NCBI RefSeq assembly: GCF_031951985.1
Contig: NZ_JAVLVU010000001.1
Coordinates: forward strand, 4,836,001 to 4,900,000
Direction of reading: 5' to 3'
Length of the DNA: 64,000 nucleotides
Source of the DNA: Mucilaginibacter terrae
GTDB lineage: Bacteria > Bacteroidota > Bacteroidia > Sphingobacteriales > Sphingobacteriaceae
The position numbers and the translations under genes are program-made. The notes below the pieces were generated by a model, which had not been told where the DNA came from, made no database searches, and saw only the letters and a list, made by a program, of their open reading frames with translations. Positions 7,564 through 14,691 of the stretch are shown here, in pieces; positions within the stretch are counted from its first letter, which is position 1, and the number at the start of each line of letters is the position of its first letter.

Positions 7564-7929
7564 TTACCGCTGATCTTTTTTAGCTGCATACCCACGAATC
7601 ATTTCGCTTAAGCTACTGATATTGAAAGGTTTTTCCAAAAATCCATTTGCCCCGCTTTTTTGAGCCAATTGCTCAATGTTGGGTATGGTTGATACCAAAA
7701 CCACAGGGATGTGGCTGGTGTTAGGGTTAGATTTAATTTCACTGCACAATTCGCTGCCACGTTTGCCGGGCAAAAGTTCATCCATCAACACTAAATCGGG
7801 TTTGATTTCATGAAATTGGGCGGTGATTGTTCCATCTTCGGACGAAATAACTTCATAGCCTTCATCTTTTAAAATATAATCCATGATCTCAGAGATGTCC
7901 GGATTATCTTCTATCACTACAATCTTCAC
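7564..7929 (-). CDS. Stand-alone response regulator receiver
   Basis: This 121-residue protein is a complete CheY-like receiver with no output domain. The acid pocket is E7 and D8, the phosphoacceptor is D50 (LVLMDELLP), the switch residue is S80 or T81 and the conserved Lys is K100 (FLEKPF). It would take phosphate from a histidine kinase encoded elsewhere and act by protein contact. A TATATTTG box at 7966-7973 on the minus strand is a plausible -7 element 37 bases upstream of its ATG. No kinase gene is adjacent. Confidence 0.92.
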   Translation of the reverse strand: MKIVVIEDNPDISEIMDYILKDEGYEVISSEDGTITAQFHEIKPDLVLMDELLPGKRGSELCSEIKSNPNTSHIPVVLVSTIPNIEQLAQKSGANGFLEKPFNISSLSEMIRGYAAKKDQR

Positions 7930-7965
7930 GTTTTTTATTAATAATTAAATTTTTTATATCAAACA

Positions 7966-7973
7966 CAAATATA
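7966..7973 (-). promoter_or_regulatory. Likely -7 box of the receiver gene
   Basis: The minus strand reads TATATTTG, an exact TAnnTTTG match, placing the transcript start near 7959 and a 30-base leader before the ATG at 7929. A TTG at the right distance is not present, so only the -7 element is supported. Confidence 0.4.
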
Positions 7974-8152
7974 GCCTTATTTTACTGAGAAATCTTATTA
8001 CAGGTAATTAATGCGAAATTTATAATCAATCCGATTAAATGAAAAGCATAAAAAAGGTTATATTTTACACTTACCCGCAAGTACTATGTTTATTTTTAAT
8101 AACCAATAAAGCATTTCTCATACTATTTTTAAAAGTTAAAAGCTTGAAGGTA

Positions 8153-8182
8153 TTGCAATTGTAGCCAAATATGTTAGTTTTG
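8153..8182 (+). promoter_or_regulatory. Promoter of the metallo-beta-lactamase homologue
   Basis: TTG at 8153-8155, a 19-base spacer and TAGTTTTG at 8175-8182 match the Bacteroidota TTG/TAnnTTTG consensus. The expected start point is near 8189, about 20 bases before the ATG at 8209. Confidence 0.7.
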
Positions 8183-8208
8183 AGATTTGAGAAACTATTA
8201 ACTGGCTT

Positions 8209-8964
8209 ATGTTTATATCATCAGGTAACTTACGTGTTAAATTATTTTTGTTGCTAATTGGTTTAGGGATCAACGCTGTACACGCCCAGGTTGCCAAACC
8301 GGCAATTTCCACAGCAAACCTTAATGGTAATTATTATGTATACACATCGCAAGGCAAAACCGATGATAAAAGTTTTTTCCCGGCCAATGGCTTGTATGTG
8401 TTAACATCTGAGGGTGTTATATTGGTTGATACGCCGTGGGATGAAGAGCAAACGCGCCAGCTTGCTGATTCCATTGAGAAAAAGCACCATCAAAAAATTG
8501 CCATGTGCATAGTAACCCATCACCATGCCGATCGTACTGCCGGTCTGGACTGGCTGCGTAAGAAAGGTGTTAAAACCTATAGCAGCCTTTTAACTCACAG
8601 TTTATGCGAAGGTGGCGATGAAAAGCAGGCTCAATACACTTTTAAAGGTGATACCACACTAAGCCTCGGTAATGTAACCTTGCAAACCTACTACCCGGGC
8701 GCAGGCCATAGTATGGATAACCTGGTGGTTTGGTTCCCTAATGATAAGGTACTTTTTGGCGGTTGCTTGATACGCAGTTTTGAAGCCAAGGCCAATCCCG
8801 AGGTACCGGGGGCTGATTTTGCTCAGTGGGCGCAGGCTACCAAAAAACTTTTTACCCGTTACGGCGATGCTGCTTTTGTAATTCCGGGGCACCAAAGCTG
8901 GGAGGGAGGAACCGCCATGCTGAGCCATACCATGATCGTGCTTTCGCGCAATCAGGCTCGTTAA
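8209..8964 (+). CDS. Subclass B1-like metallo-beta-lactamase
   Basis: This 251-residue protein has a signal peptide ending near VHAQ (residue 27), so it is periplasmic. It carries the full B1 zinc set: H104, H106 and H167 (THHHADRTAG and GAGHS) for site 1, and D108, C186 and H228 (GGCLI and PGHQSW) for site 2. Cysteine in the second site and the length are typical of B1 enzymes such as the chromosomal BlaB group of Bacteroidota, which hydrolyse penicillins and carbapenems. The usual Lys three residues after the zinc Cys is replaced by Arg (GGCLIR). Hydrolysis of particular drugs is inference from family. It is monocistronic with its own good promoter and shows no sign of recent transfer. Confidence 0.88.
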   Translation: MFISSGNLRVKLFLLLIGLGINAVHAQVAKPAISTANLNGNYYVYTSQGKTDDKSFFPANGLYVLTSEGVILVDTPWDEEQTRQLADSIEKKHHQKIAMCIVTHHHADRTAGLDWLRKKGVKTYSSLLTHSLCEGGDEKQAQYTFKGDTTLSLGNVTLQTYYPGAGHSMDNLVVWFPNDKVLFGGCLIRSFEAKANPEVPGADFAQWAQATKKLFTRYGDAAFVIPGHQSWEGGTAMLSHTMIVLSRNQAR

Positions 8965-9148
8965 CTTTTTGTTAAAAAAATATTGTTAAAATATTTCGAA
9001 ATGGTGTTTTTACCATCGTTTATTCATGAAATTCATAATTCTGCAAAAAATAATTTTTTAATAACAACAAATATTGATAAATGCAGAAATTTTTATGTTA
9101 ATTGCGGTGTTAAGTAAGCATGCTTAATAATATGATAATTTAAAATTG

Positions 9149-9532
9149 ATGAATATTTTTGTAGGAAGCCTTCCTTATCGCTTAGAGGAAGCAGATTTAA
9201 AAGAACTCTTTGAAGCATACGGAGAGGTAAACTCAGTAAAATTAATTATTGACAGAGAAACCGGCAGAAGCAAAGGTTTTGGTTTTGTTGAAATGCCTGA
9301 TGACGAAGCAGCTCAGAAAGCTATTTCGGGACTTAACGGTTCTGAAATTGCCGGACGCAGCATTGCTGTAAGCCAGGCTGAAGAACGTAAACCAAGCACC
9401 GGCGGTGGTAGCCGTGGTGGTTTTGGCGGCGGTGGCAACCGTGGCGGCGGCGGCTACGGTGGTGGCAACCGTGGCGGCGGCGGTGGTGGTTATCAAAAAG
9501 ATAACAACCGCGGCGGTGGTCGTTGGAACTAA
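9149..9532 (+). CDS. RNA-binding RRM protein with Gly-rich tail
   Basis: This 127-residue protein has one RNA recognition motif (about residues 1-80): RNP2 is NIFVGSLPY near the N-terminus and RNP1 is KGFGFVEM near residue 45. The C-terminal 40 residues are Gly/Arg/Asn-rich repeats (GGGNRGGGGYGGGNRGG). Bacterial proteins of this type bind single-stranded RNA, are often cold-induced and may form condensates through the Gly-rich tail. ATG 9149 is chosen over the TTG just upstream. The AT-rich leader of about 180 bases before it could hold a regulatory 5' UTR. A strong terminator follows. Confidence 0.92.
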   Translation: MNIFVGSLPYRLEEADLKELFEAYGEVNSVKLIIDRETGRSKGFGFVEMPDDEAAQKAISGLNGSEIAGRSIAVSQAEERKPSTGGGSRGGFGGGGNRGGGGYGGGNRGGGGGGYQKDNNRGGGRWN

Positions 9533-9540
9533 TCAGATAT

Positions 9541-9578
9541 AAAAAACGCCGGATGAGCTTAGCTCACCCGGCGTTTTT
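9541..9578 (+). terminator. Rho-independent terminator after the RRM gene
   Basis: AAAAAACGCCGG pairs with CCGGCGTTTTT, with a further internal TGAGCT/AGCTCA stem, giving a long hairpin ending in T5. It starts only eight bases after the stop codon. Confidence 0.9.
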
Positions 9579-9858
9579 ATTTATACTGTTTTGCTGCCTG
9601 CCAGGGTAGCTGCGTTTCTACCTTTTAGTATAAGCCTTGAATCTCATGGCTTTTTAAATCGGATAACATTCGGAAATGGACTATTTTGCCTTTTCTGAAC
9701 CTCATATCCGTTTGGGGTTTGTATTACCCTTTATAAAGTAAAATCATCTTCCTGAATAGTGCATTCTGCTGTTAACTTTAGCAGCGATGAATTGGTGCTT
9801 TTTAAAATTCCGGTTTGTTAAAATTGATTATATTGGGAAATAAAAGCAATTTACATGC
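9579..9858. other. Intergenic stretch without recognised features
   Basis: No open frame of worth, tRNA-like fold or strong repeat was found here between the RRM terminator and the GH43 gene. No exact TAnnTTTG promoter box was seen for the GH43 gene. Confidence 0.4.
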
Positions 9859-10818
9859 ATGCTTCCAATGTTTAAAAATGCCCTCACTATAACAATCGGT
9901 GTGCTGATTACCGGCAACCTGTACGCTCAGCAAAACCCCGTTTTACCAGGCTATTACGCCGATCCGGAAGGCATTAAGTATGGCAATACCTACTGGATAT
10001 TTCCAACCTATTCGGCCAAGTATAATGAGCAGGTTTTTATGGATGCCTTTTCTTCAGAAGACCTGAAAACCTGGACTAAGCATCCGCGTATTATTGATAC
10101 CAGTGCCGTAAAATGGGCTAAACGTGCTATGTGGGCACCTGCCGTGCTGCAAAAAGATAAAAAGTACTATGTCTTTTTCGGAGCTAATGATGTGCATCAG
10201 GGTGAAGTAGGCGGCATAGGGGTAGCTGTAGCCAATAAACCTCAAGGCCCTTACAAAGACCTGCTGGGAAAGCCATTAATTCAGGACATTATAAACGGCG
10301 CGCAACCTATCGATCAGTTTGTGTTTAAGGATAAAGACGGCAGTTACTATATGTACTACGGTGGCTGGGGGCATTGCAACATAGTAAAGCTTAAGAAAGA
10401 TTTTACCGGCATTGAACCACTGCCCGGTGGCACTTTATACAAAGAAATTACGCCTGATAAGTATGTTGAGGGCCCGTACATGTTTATCCGTAACGGCAAA
10501 TACTACTTCATGTGGTCGGAAGGCGGCTGGACCGGTCCCGACTACAAGGTGGCATACGCCATTGCCGATTCACCTTTTGGTCCCTTTAAGCGGTTGAATA
10601 CCATACTGGAACAAGACCCCTCCATTGCCACCGGCGCCGGCCATCACTCGGTAATACACTCGGCAAAGGATGATAAGTATTACATTGTATATCACCGCCG
10701 TCCGCTCAACAAAAAATCGGCTCACGAACGTGTGGTTTGTATCGATGAGATGAAGTTTGACAGCGAAGGCCATATTTTGCCGGTAAAAATGACAGGTAGG
10801 GCTACTGTAGATTTTTAG
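9859..10818 (+). CDS. Secreted GH43-family glycoside hydrolase
   Basis: This 319-residue enzyme has a signal peptide (to about NLYAQ, residue 24) and a single five-bladed GH43 propeller. The catalytic base is D35 in YYADPEG, the pKa-modulating Asp is D152 in PIDQF and the general acid is E204 in VEGPYM, each in the place expected for GH43. Members remove arabinose, xylose or galactose units from plant polysaccharides, and the subfamily substrate cannot be read from motifs alone. It stands alone, without a SusC/SusD pair, so it is not part of a visible polysaccharide utilisation locus. ATG 9868 is an alternative start. Confidence 0.9.
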   Translation: MLPMFKNALTITIGVLITGNLYAQQNPVLPGYYADPEGIKYGNTYWIFPTYSAKYNEQVFMDAFSSEDLKTWTKHPRIIDTSAVKWAKRAMWAPAVLQKDKKYYVFFGANDVHQGEVGGIGVAVANKPQGPYKDLLGKPLIQDIINGAQPIDQFVFKDKDGSYYMYYGGWGHCNIVKLKKDFTGIEPLPGGTLYKEITPDKYVEGPYMFIRNGKYYFMWSEGGWTGPDYKVAYAIADSPFGPFKRLNTILEQDPSIATGAGHHSVIHSAKDDKYYIVYHRRPLNKKSAHERVVCIDEMKFDSEGHILPVKMTGRATVDF

Positions 10819-10893
10819 TGGCAGGATTGCAGTAGCAGGCAATCAATAATAATTTGTCATCAATTTTTTTGAATTATAGTTCATTGCTTTTAT

Positions 10894-11055
10894 GGGTATT
10901 TATTTACTTCTGAATAACAAGGTATGGTATGAAATTTAACCAGGTTGAGCGTGGTAAAGTGCCGTGTGGAAATTGGGTATTTATTTACTTCCGAATAACA
11001 AGGTGTGGTATGAAATTTAACCAGGTTGAGCGTGGTAAAGTGCTGTGTGGAAATT
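10894..11055. repeat. Two-copy tandem repeat, 81-bp unit
   Basis: Two head-to-tail copies (10894-10974 and 10975-11055) differ at three positions out of 81. Each unit begins GGGTATTTATTTACTTC and ends GTGTGGAAATT. There is no internal hairpin of note. The unit is 27 codons long and both copies stay open in one minus frame, but the encoded peptide repeat has no family resemblance and one clear change is T to I, so coding is doubtful. The repeat lies between the GH43 gene and the unknown cassette starting at 11186. Confidence 0.9.
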
Positions 11056-11185
11056 TTCGTACATAAATATATATTGGCAAACATGCTGTAAGTGAGTTAA
11101 ATAGTATTATCTTTATAAACCACCACAATTATTACCCTTCTACTTAGACGTTGCTGCCTCTTTGATCCGGTGATATTTAAGCTTT

Positions 11186-11605
11186 ATGCTTTACAAATCA
11201 CGCAAACAGGTTATGCTCCGAAAAAGCTTTATTAAATATTACCGCGTTTTTAAATACGCTACCACTGTTACCGAGGTTTCGGCCAATAATTTTGTGCGCT
11301 TACCAGCCGTGCAATTTAAACGCGGGTTACCCGTGGGCGAACCTGTGGATGTACTCATCAGCATTCCTTATTTTAAATATTCCCTACCGCCCGATGAGGC
11401 CATGTTTTACGGCTACCTTACTAAAGCACAGGCAATGGAAAAGGCAAAATCGGGCGCGCTTACCTACATCAATAAGATGATTGCCGATGTAGAGCAAAGC
11501 ATAGCTAAACTTAAAGCTTATCGCATGAGCCATTACGAGGATTTAAACATCAATCTTTTAGATGCCAACATCAGACGGGTAGAAAAACTAATGAACATTA
11601 AATAA
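11186..11605 (+). CDS. Unknown protein, first gene of small cassette
   Basis: This 139-residue protein is not recognised. A Lys/Arg/Tyr-rich start (MLRKSFIKYYRVFKYAT from the second ATG) is followed by a Pro-containing beta region (VLISIPYFKYSLPPDEAMFY) and a C-terminal helical stretch with coiled-coil character (NKMIADVEQSIAKLKAYRMS). It has no signal peptide or membrane segment, so it should be cytoplasmic. It is the first of four small genes in one direction with gaps of 9, -1 and 69 bases. The start could be ATG 11186 or ATG 11213. Confidence 0.6.
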   Translation: MLYKSRKQVMLRKSFIKYYRVFKYATTVTEVSANNFVRLPAVQFKRGLPVGEPVDVLISIPYFKYSLPPDEAMFYGYLTKAQAMEKAKSGALTYINKMIADVEQSIAKLKAYRMSHYEDLNINLLDANIRRVEKLMNIK

Positions 11606-11614
11606 CATCATACC

Positions 11615-11746
11615 ATGAGCAAAGGAAAAAACACAGTAAAGAGCGACAAAAAGGCGCCAAGTACAGAGGGTAAAAAGGCACCCTCAGATTACCAGTCGGG
11701 CAAGTCAAGCGTGTCAGAACCTGCCATAATTAAAAAGAAGAAATAA
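11615..11746 (+). CDS. Small Lys/Ser-rich protein, 43 aa
   Basis: A short frame from ATG 11615 to TAA 11744-11746 encodes 43 residues beginning MSKGKNTVKSDKKAPSTEGK and ending IIKKKK. It is highly basic and likely disordered. Its stop codon shares its last A with the ATG of the next gene (TAATG), which is strong evidence for translation of both as a coupled pair. Function is unknown; a nucleic acid or membrane-surface contact would suit the charge. Confidence 0.65.
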   Translation: MSKGKNTVKSDKKAPSTEGKKAPSDYQSGKSSVSEPAIIKKKK

Positions 11747-12081
11747 TGATCATCAAAGACCAACCGGTAGCCATGCAGGCCAAAATATACATGTACGACT
11801 TAAATAACTCGGCACGCGAAAACGGTTTTAAAGCCAATGATGGCTGGGAGGTGAGCCGTGCAACCCGGGAAGAAAAAATTCAACTCGAAAAAAGATACCA
11901 GCTAACCATATCAGCCAAGGTGCTGCCCGAAATATTGGCCGAGTTATTTATAACAGTTAAATCGCAATTGATACTGGCCCAAAAAATAATAACTGATGGT
12001 AAACGCTCCGAAATGAACCTCGTAGCCAGCAGCGATCAGCAATACCTGGTTGCCTTTAACCCGAATAGGCTTAAAGCCTGA
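11746..12081 (+). CDS. Unknown protein, third gene of small cassette
   Basis: This 111-residue protein begins MIIKDQPVAMQAKIYMYDLN and has a mainly alpha middle (VLPEILAELFITVKSQLILAQ) and a short beta end (QQYLVAFNPNRLKA). No signal, membrane segment or known domain is visible. Its start overlaps the previous stop by one base, so it is translationally coupled to the 43-residue gene. It shows the same base composition as its neighbours. It could be a small regulatory or structural partner of the first gene product, but nothing in the sequence shows that. Confidence 0.6.
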   Translation: MIIKDQPVAMQAKIYMYDLNNSARENGFKANDGWEVSRATREEKIQLEKRYQLTISAKVLPEILAELFITVKSQLILAQKIITDGKRSEMNLVASSDQQYLVAFNPNRLKA

Positions 12082-12150
12082 TTGAGGATTTCTCCTGTCC
12101 GGACAATGATACACCCGGACGGGCAATGACCTGTAAAAAATCAATTTCAC

Positions 12151-12345
12151 ATGAAAATTTTTGATAAAGAAAAGCCGGTATTACCCGGCCAAAGCCTACG
12201 TTACTTAGGCAAAGGTTTCCCTGGCTACGTTGCGGGGCAGCCTTACATGGTATTTGTTGCTCCACATCATGGCTCTCAATATTTGGTTGAGTATAATGCG
12301 CTAAGGGTGGTTGTTAACAGGCGGTATGTAAAGGTGGTGGGGTAG
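12151..12345 (+). CDS. Small beta-barrel-like protein, 64 aa
   Basis: This 64-residue protein (start MKIFDKEKPVLPGQSLRYLG) is made almost wholly of short beta strands with Gly and Pro turns (GKGFPGYVAGQPYMVFVAP) and ends RRYVKVVG. The pattern suggests an SH3- or KOW-like barrel, similar in style to small proteins found on prophages and to the gene at 4423. It lies 69 bases after the 111-residue gene and ends 65 bases before the left end of the IS481 element, so the element may have truncated a longer cassette. Confidence 0.6.
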   Translation: MKIFDKEKPVLPGQSLRYLGKGFPGYVAGQPYMVFVAPHHGSQYLVEYNALRVVVNRRYVKVVG

Positions 12346-12378
12346 GGTATTAAGATTTAAATGCCCACATCACTAAGT

Positions 12379-12405
12379 TGTCATTCCGAACGATAGACAG
12401 AAATC
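12379..12405. repeat. Half copy of the TGTCATTYCGA palindrome repeat
   Basis: TGTCATTCCGAACGATAGAC followed by AGAAATC is one arm of the inverted-repeat family seen complete at 25827-25909 and 27028-27110. The opposite arm is missing and the IS481 left end begins about five bases later. Confidence 0.6.
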
Positions 12406-12409
12406 ATAA

Positions 12410-13660
12410 TGTGAGATAGTCACAATTTAATCTGACAGTTACAATAATTTAAAACACGTAACAGAGATTAGTATTATGACAACCCAAGCAAAGATCATCA
12501 AAAACAAGATGGGCATACTGGAGCTTGCCCAGCATTTAGGAAACGTATCACAGGCCTGTAAAGTGATGGGCTACTCACGTGATAGCTTCTACAGGTTCAA
12601 GGAACTTTATGACCAGGGCGGCGAACTTGCCCTTCAGGAAATCAGCAGACGGAAGCCGATCTTAAAGAACCGTGTAGAAGAGCATGTAGAGCAAGCTGTT
12701 GTTGCAATGGCCATAGATCAACCGGCTTTAGGCCAGTTAAGGGTGTCCAATGAGCTTAAAAAGCAAGGCATATTAATATCTCCCGGGGGAGTAAGAAGTA
12801 TCTGGTTGCGCCACGATCTGCAAACCTTTAAGCTTCGTTTAAAGGCATTAGAAGCCAAATCGGCACAGGAAGGATTGGTGTTAACCGAAGCACAGGTAGT
12901 TGCTTTAGAAAAGGCTAAAGAAGAAAAGAAAGCACATGGTGAAATAGAAACACACCATCCCGGCTATCTGGGTGCACAGGACACTTACTATGTCGGCAAC
13001 ATCAAAGGTGTTGGCCATATTTACCAGCAAACATTTATTGATACTTATGCTAAAGTGGCCTTTACTAAACTATATGACAGAAAGAATGCACTGGTAGCAG
13101 CAGAGATGCTCAATGATAAAGTGGTGCCGTTTTACGAGCAACATGACCTGCGTTTATTACGGATACTTACCGACAGAGGGACAGAATATTGCGGCTCAAG
13201 AGAGCAGCATGAGTTCCAGTTATACCTGGCCATTGAAGATATAGACCATACTAAAACAAAAGCTAAAAGTCCACAAACCAATGGGATGTGCGAGCGGTTT
13301 CACCGCACCATCCAGGATGAGTTCTATGCTATTGCTTTCCGAAAAAAGATCTATCGTAGCATTGCTGAATTGCAGGCAGATCTGGATAGGTGGATGACTG
13401 GTTACAATAATGAGCGGACACATAGTGGAAAATACTGCTTTGGCAAAACACCTATGCAAACGCTGATCGACAGCATTCCATTGGCGCAGGAAAAGTTATT
13501 GGAGAGACTCGCCGAAGACCAGATTCTTCAAAGCCCCCACAAAAAGTGCTCAGAAGAATCTGAGTCGATGCCGTTAGACGAGAAAAAGCTATATTCACAA
13601 ATCACATCTGACAACTTATAAAACCACCTAACTGTCAGATCAAGTAGTGGCTATTACACT
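12410..13660 (+). mobile_element. IS481-family insertion sequence
   Basis: The element holds one transposase gene between terminal inverted repeats. The left end (about 12410-12442) contains ATAGTCACAATTTAATCTGA followed by CAGTTA. The right end (about 13629-13660) read on the minus strand contains ATAGCCACTACTTGATCTGA followed by CAGTTA, so the inner 26 bases match at about 22 positions. The outermost few bases are less well conserved, so the ends are given to within a few bases and no target duplication is claimed. Confidence 0.85.
12476..13621 (+). CDS. IS481-family DDE transposase
   Basis: This 381-residue transposase catalyses cut-and-paste movement of the surrounding element. It begins with a helix-turn-helix region (AQHLGNVSQACKVMGYSRDS, about residues 18-37) followed by a second DNA-binding segment, then an rve integrase core. 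The catalytic triad is D169 (GAQDTYY), D233 (TDRGTEY) and E273 (CERFHRT), with the SPQTNGMCERFHRT context typical of IS481. The frame is intact and both terminal repeats are present, so the element could be active. The last residues run into the right inverted repeat. Confidence 0.95.
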   Translation: MTTQAKIIKNKMGILELAQHLGNVSQACKVMGYSRDSFYRFKELYDQGGELALQEISRRKPILKNRVEEHVEQAVVAMAIDQPALGQLRVSNELKKQGILISPGGVRSIWLRHDLQTFKLRLKALEAKSAQEGLVLTEAQVVALEKAKEEKKAHGEIETHHPGYLGAQDTYYVGNIKGVGHIYQQTFIDTYAKVAFTKLYDRKNALVAAEMLNDKVVPFYEQHDLRLLRILTDRGTEYCGSREQHEFQLYLAIEDIDHTKTKAKSPQTNGMCERFHRTIQDEFYAIAFRKKIYRSIAELQADLDRWMTGYNNERTHSGKYCFGKTPMQTLIDSIPLAQEKLLERLAEDQILQSPHKKCSEESESMPLDEKKLYSQITSDNL

Positions 13661-13733
13661 TAAAGCAGATACATTAGATATTTCTTTGTCATTGATCTTC
13701 ATAATGATAATCTAATTATTTAACGTCCTCTTC

Positions 13734-13760
13734 GGCCATCGTCTGTGTCCTCACCGGCGA
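13734..13760. repeat. Degenerate copy of the REP hairpin
   Basis: GGCCATCGTCTGTGTCCTCA followed by CCGGCGA keeps one arm and the TCCT loop of the REP unit found four times downstream, but has lost the second arm. Confidence 0.6.
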
Positions 13761-13787
13761 TTATTCCGTTGTTGCTCCCCATCACTC

Positions 13788-14397
13788 GCCGCCGTTGTCT
13801 GTGTCCTCACAGACAACTCTTAAATCACATCTCTGTAATCAGTCAGCCAGCTATAATGTCTATCTTCCTTTTCATAAAATGAGGCTGAAGAGTATAAGTA
13901 ATCAGTAGGGTCGGTTACTAAATTCCAATGTGCTTGTAAAGGATTTAAATGAATGTAATCTAATTTCTGTTCAAAAATCCCACGGCTATATAGTTCTATA
14001 GGTAAAGAATTCCTTTGCCAAAATTGATAGTCCCTGTTATTTCTTTCAACTGCAAATCGCTCTAAAAGTGAACTTTCCCCAGTTCTTAATTCTTTTTGAA
14101 ACTGATGGCTTGTGAATTTCATAAAACTTGCATAAGGCATTTCTTTTCCATTCAAGGCAATATTCTTCCAGATAATATGAATGTGATTAGGCATAATCAC
14201 GAATCCATAGACCTCAAGTTTTCGCTTTTCAACTAAGTGAATAAGACTGTCCAAAACTATAAATTTAAACTTATCCTCCTGCAATAGAGGAATCCAGTTT
14301 AAAATGGATGCTGTGTAAAAGTAAATAGTATCTAATTGCACTTGGTTAAGTTATATGGCTTTAAGATAGTTGTCTGTGAGGACACAGACAACGGCGG
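13788..14397 (-). mobile_element. REP-flanked tyrosine transposase unit (REPtron)
   Basis: The RAYT gene is bracketed by two REP hairpins in opposite orientation. Each hairpin has 10-base arms GTTGTCTGTG and CACAGACAAC around a 4-base loop (13794-13817 and 14369-14392), and each carries GCCGCC on its outer side. The left hairpin is only two bases beyond the stop of the gene. This is the arrangement of a REPtron, in which a single-copy tyrosine transposase recognises REP hairpins. Further REP copies lie at 14526-14645. Confidence 0.8.
13820..14341 (-). CDS. REP-associated tyrosine transposase (RAYT)
   Basis: This 173-residue protein belongs to the Y1 transposase (TnpA_REP/RAYT) family, which cuts single-stranded DNA at hairpins. 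The HUH metal-binding motif is H53-I54-H55 in VIMPNHIHII, and the catalytic Tyr is Y129 in KLDYIHLNP, spaced as in the family. Length is normal and the frame is intact. Four perfect hairpins surround it, which identifies its likely substrate. RAYT proteins are usually domesticated single-copy genes that spread or maintain REP elements. The neighbouring IS481 element is unrelated. Confidence 0.9.
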   Translation of the reverse strand: MQLDTIYFYTASILNWIPLLQEDKFKFIVLDSLIHLVEKRKLEVYGFVIMPNHIHIIWKNIALNGKEMPYASFMKFTSHQFQKELRTGESSLLERFAVERNNRDYQFWQRNSLPIELYSRGIFEQKLDYIHLNPLQAHWNLVTDPTDYLYSSASFYEKEDRHYSWLTDYRDVI

Positions 14398-14525
14398 CAA
14401 GATTTTTTTCCTCTTTCGCCTTGTTAAAGTTTATCAATAGACACCACTAAATTGTTTTCAAGCCTGCGCGCGCTCTTATTTGGTACTCACGGCAGCTATT
14501 CAAATTTGCCCCAAACTTACAACAT

Positions 14526-14645
14526 CCGCCGTTGTCTGTGTCCTCACAGACAACTTCCTGATTTTAGTCGGTTAGTTAATAACGATTTGTAAATAGCTGT
14601 TTGTTGCCTGAAGAGTTGTCTGTGAGGACACAGACAACGGCGGCG
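14526..14645. repeat. Paired inverted REP hairpins (BIME-like unit)
   Basis: Two further perfect copies of the REP hairpin lie at 14531-14554 and 14615-14638 in opposite orientation, with CCGCC before the first and GGCGGCG after the second. The 60 bases between have no other feature. This is a two-REP unit of about 120 bp without a gene, the form expected for a copy mobilised in trans by the RAYT. The rest of 14342-14691 holds no gene. Confidence 0.85.
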
Positions 14646-14691
14646 AGTGTAAAGCGTTTAACATCATAGGTTCATATTTACTAACAATCCC

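Noticed and set aside
9242..9496. Antisense reading frame in the RRM gene
   Set aside because: Its Thr/Ala-rich sequence is the mirror of the Gly-rich tail of the real protein, which has clear RNP motifs.
10894..11055. Tandem 81-bp repeats as a CRISPR array or minisatellite gene
   Set aside because: Only two adjacent copies without spacers exist, with no cas genes, and the minus-strand frame through them shows amino acid changes as often as silent ones.
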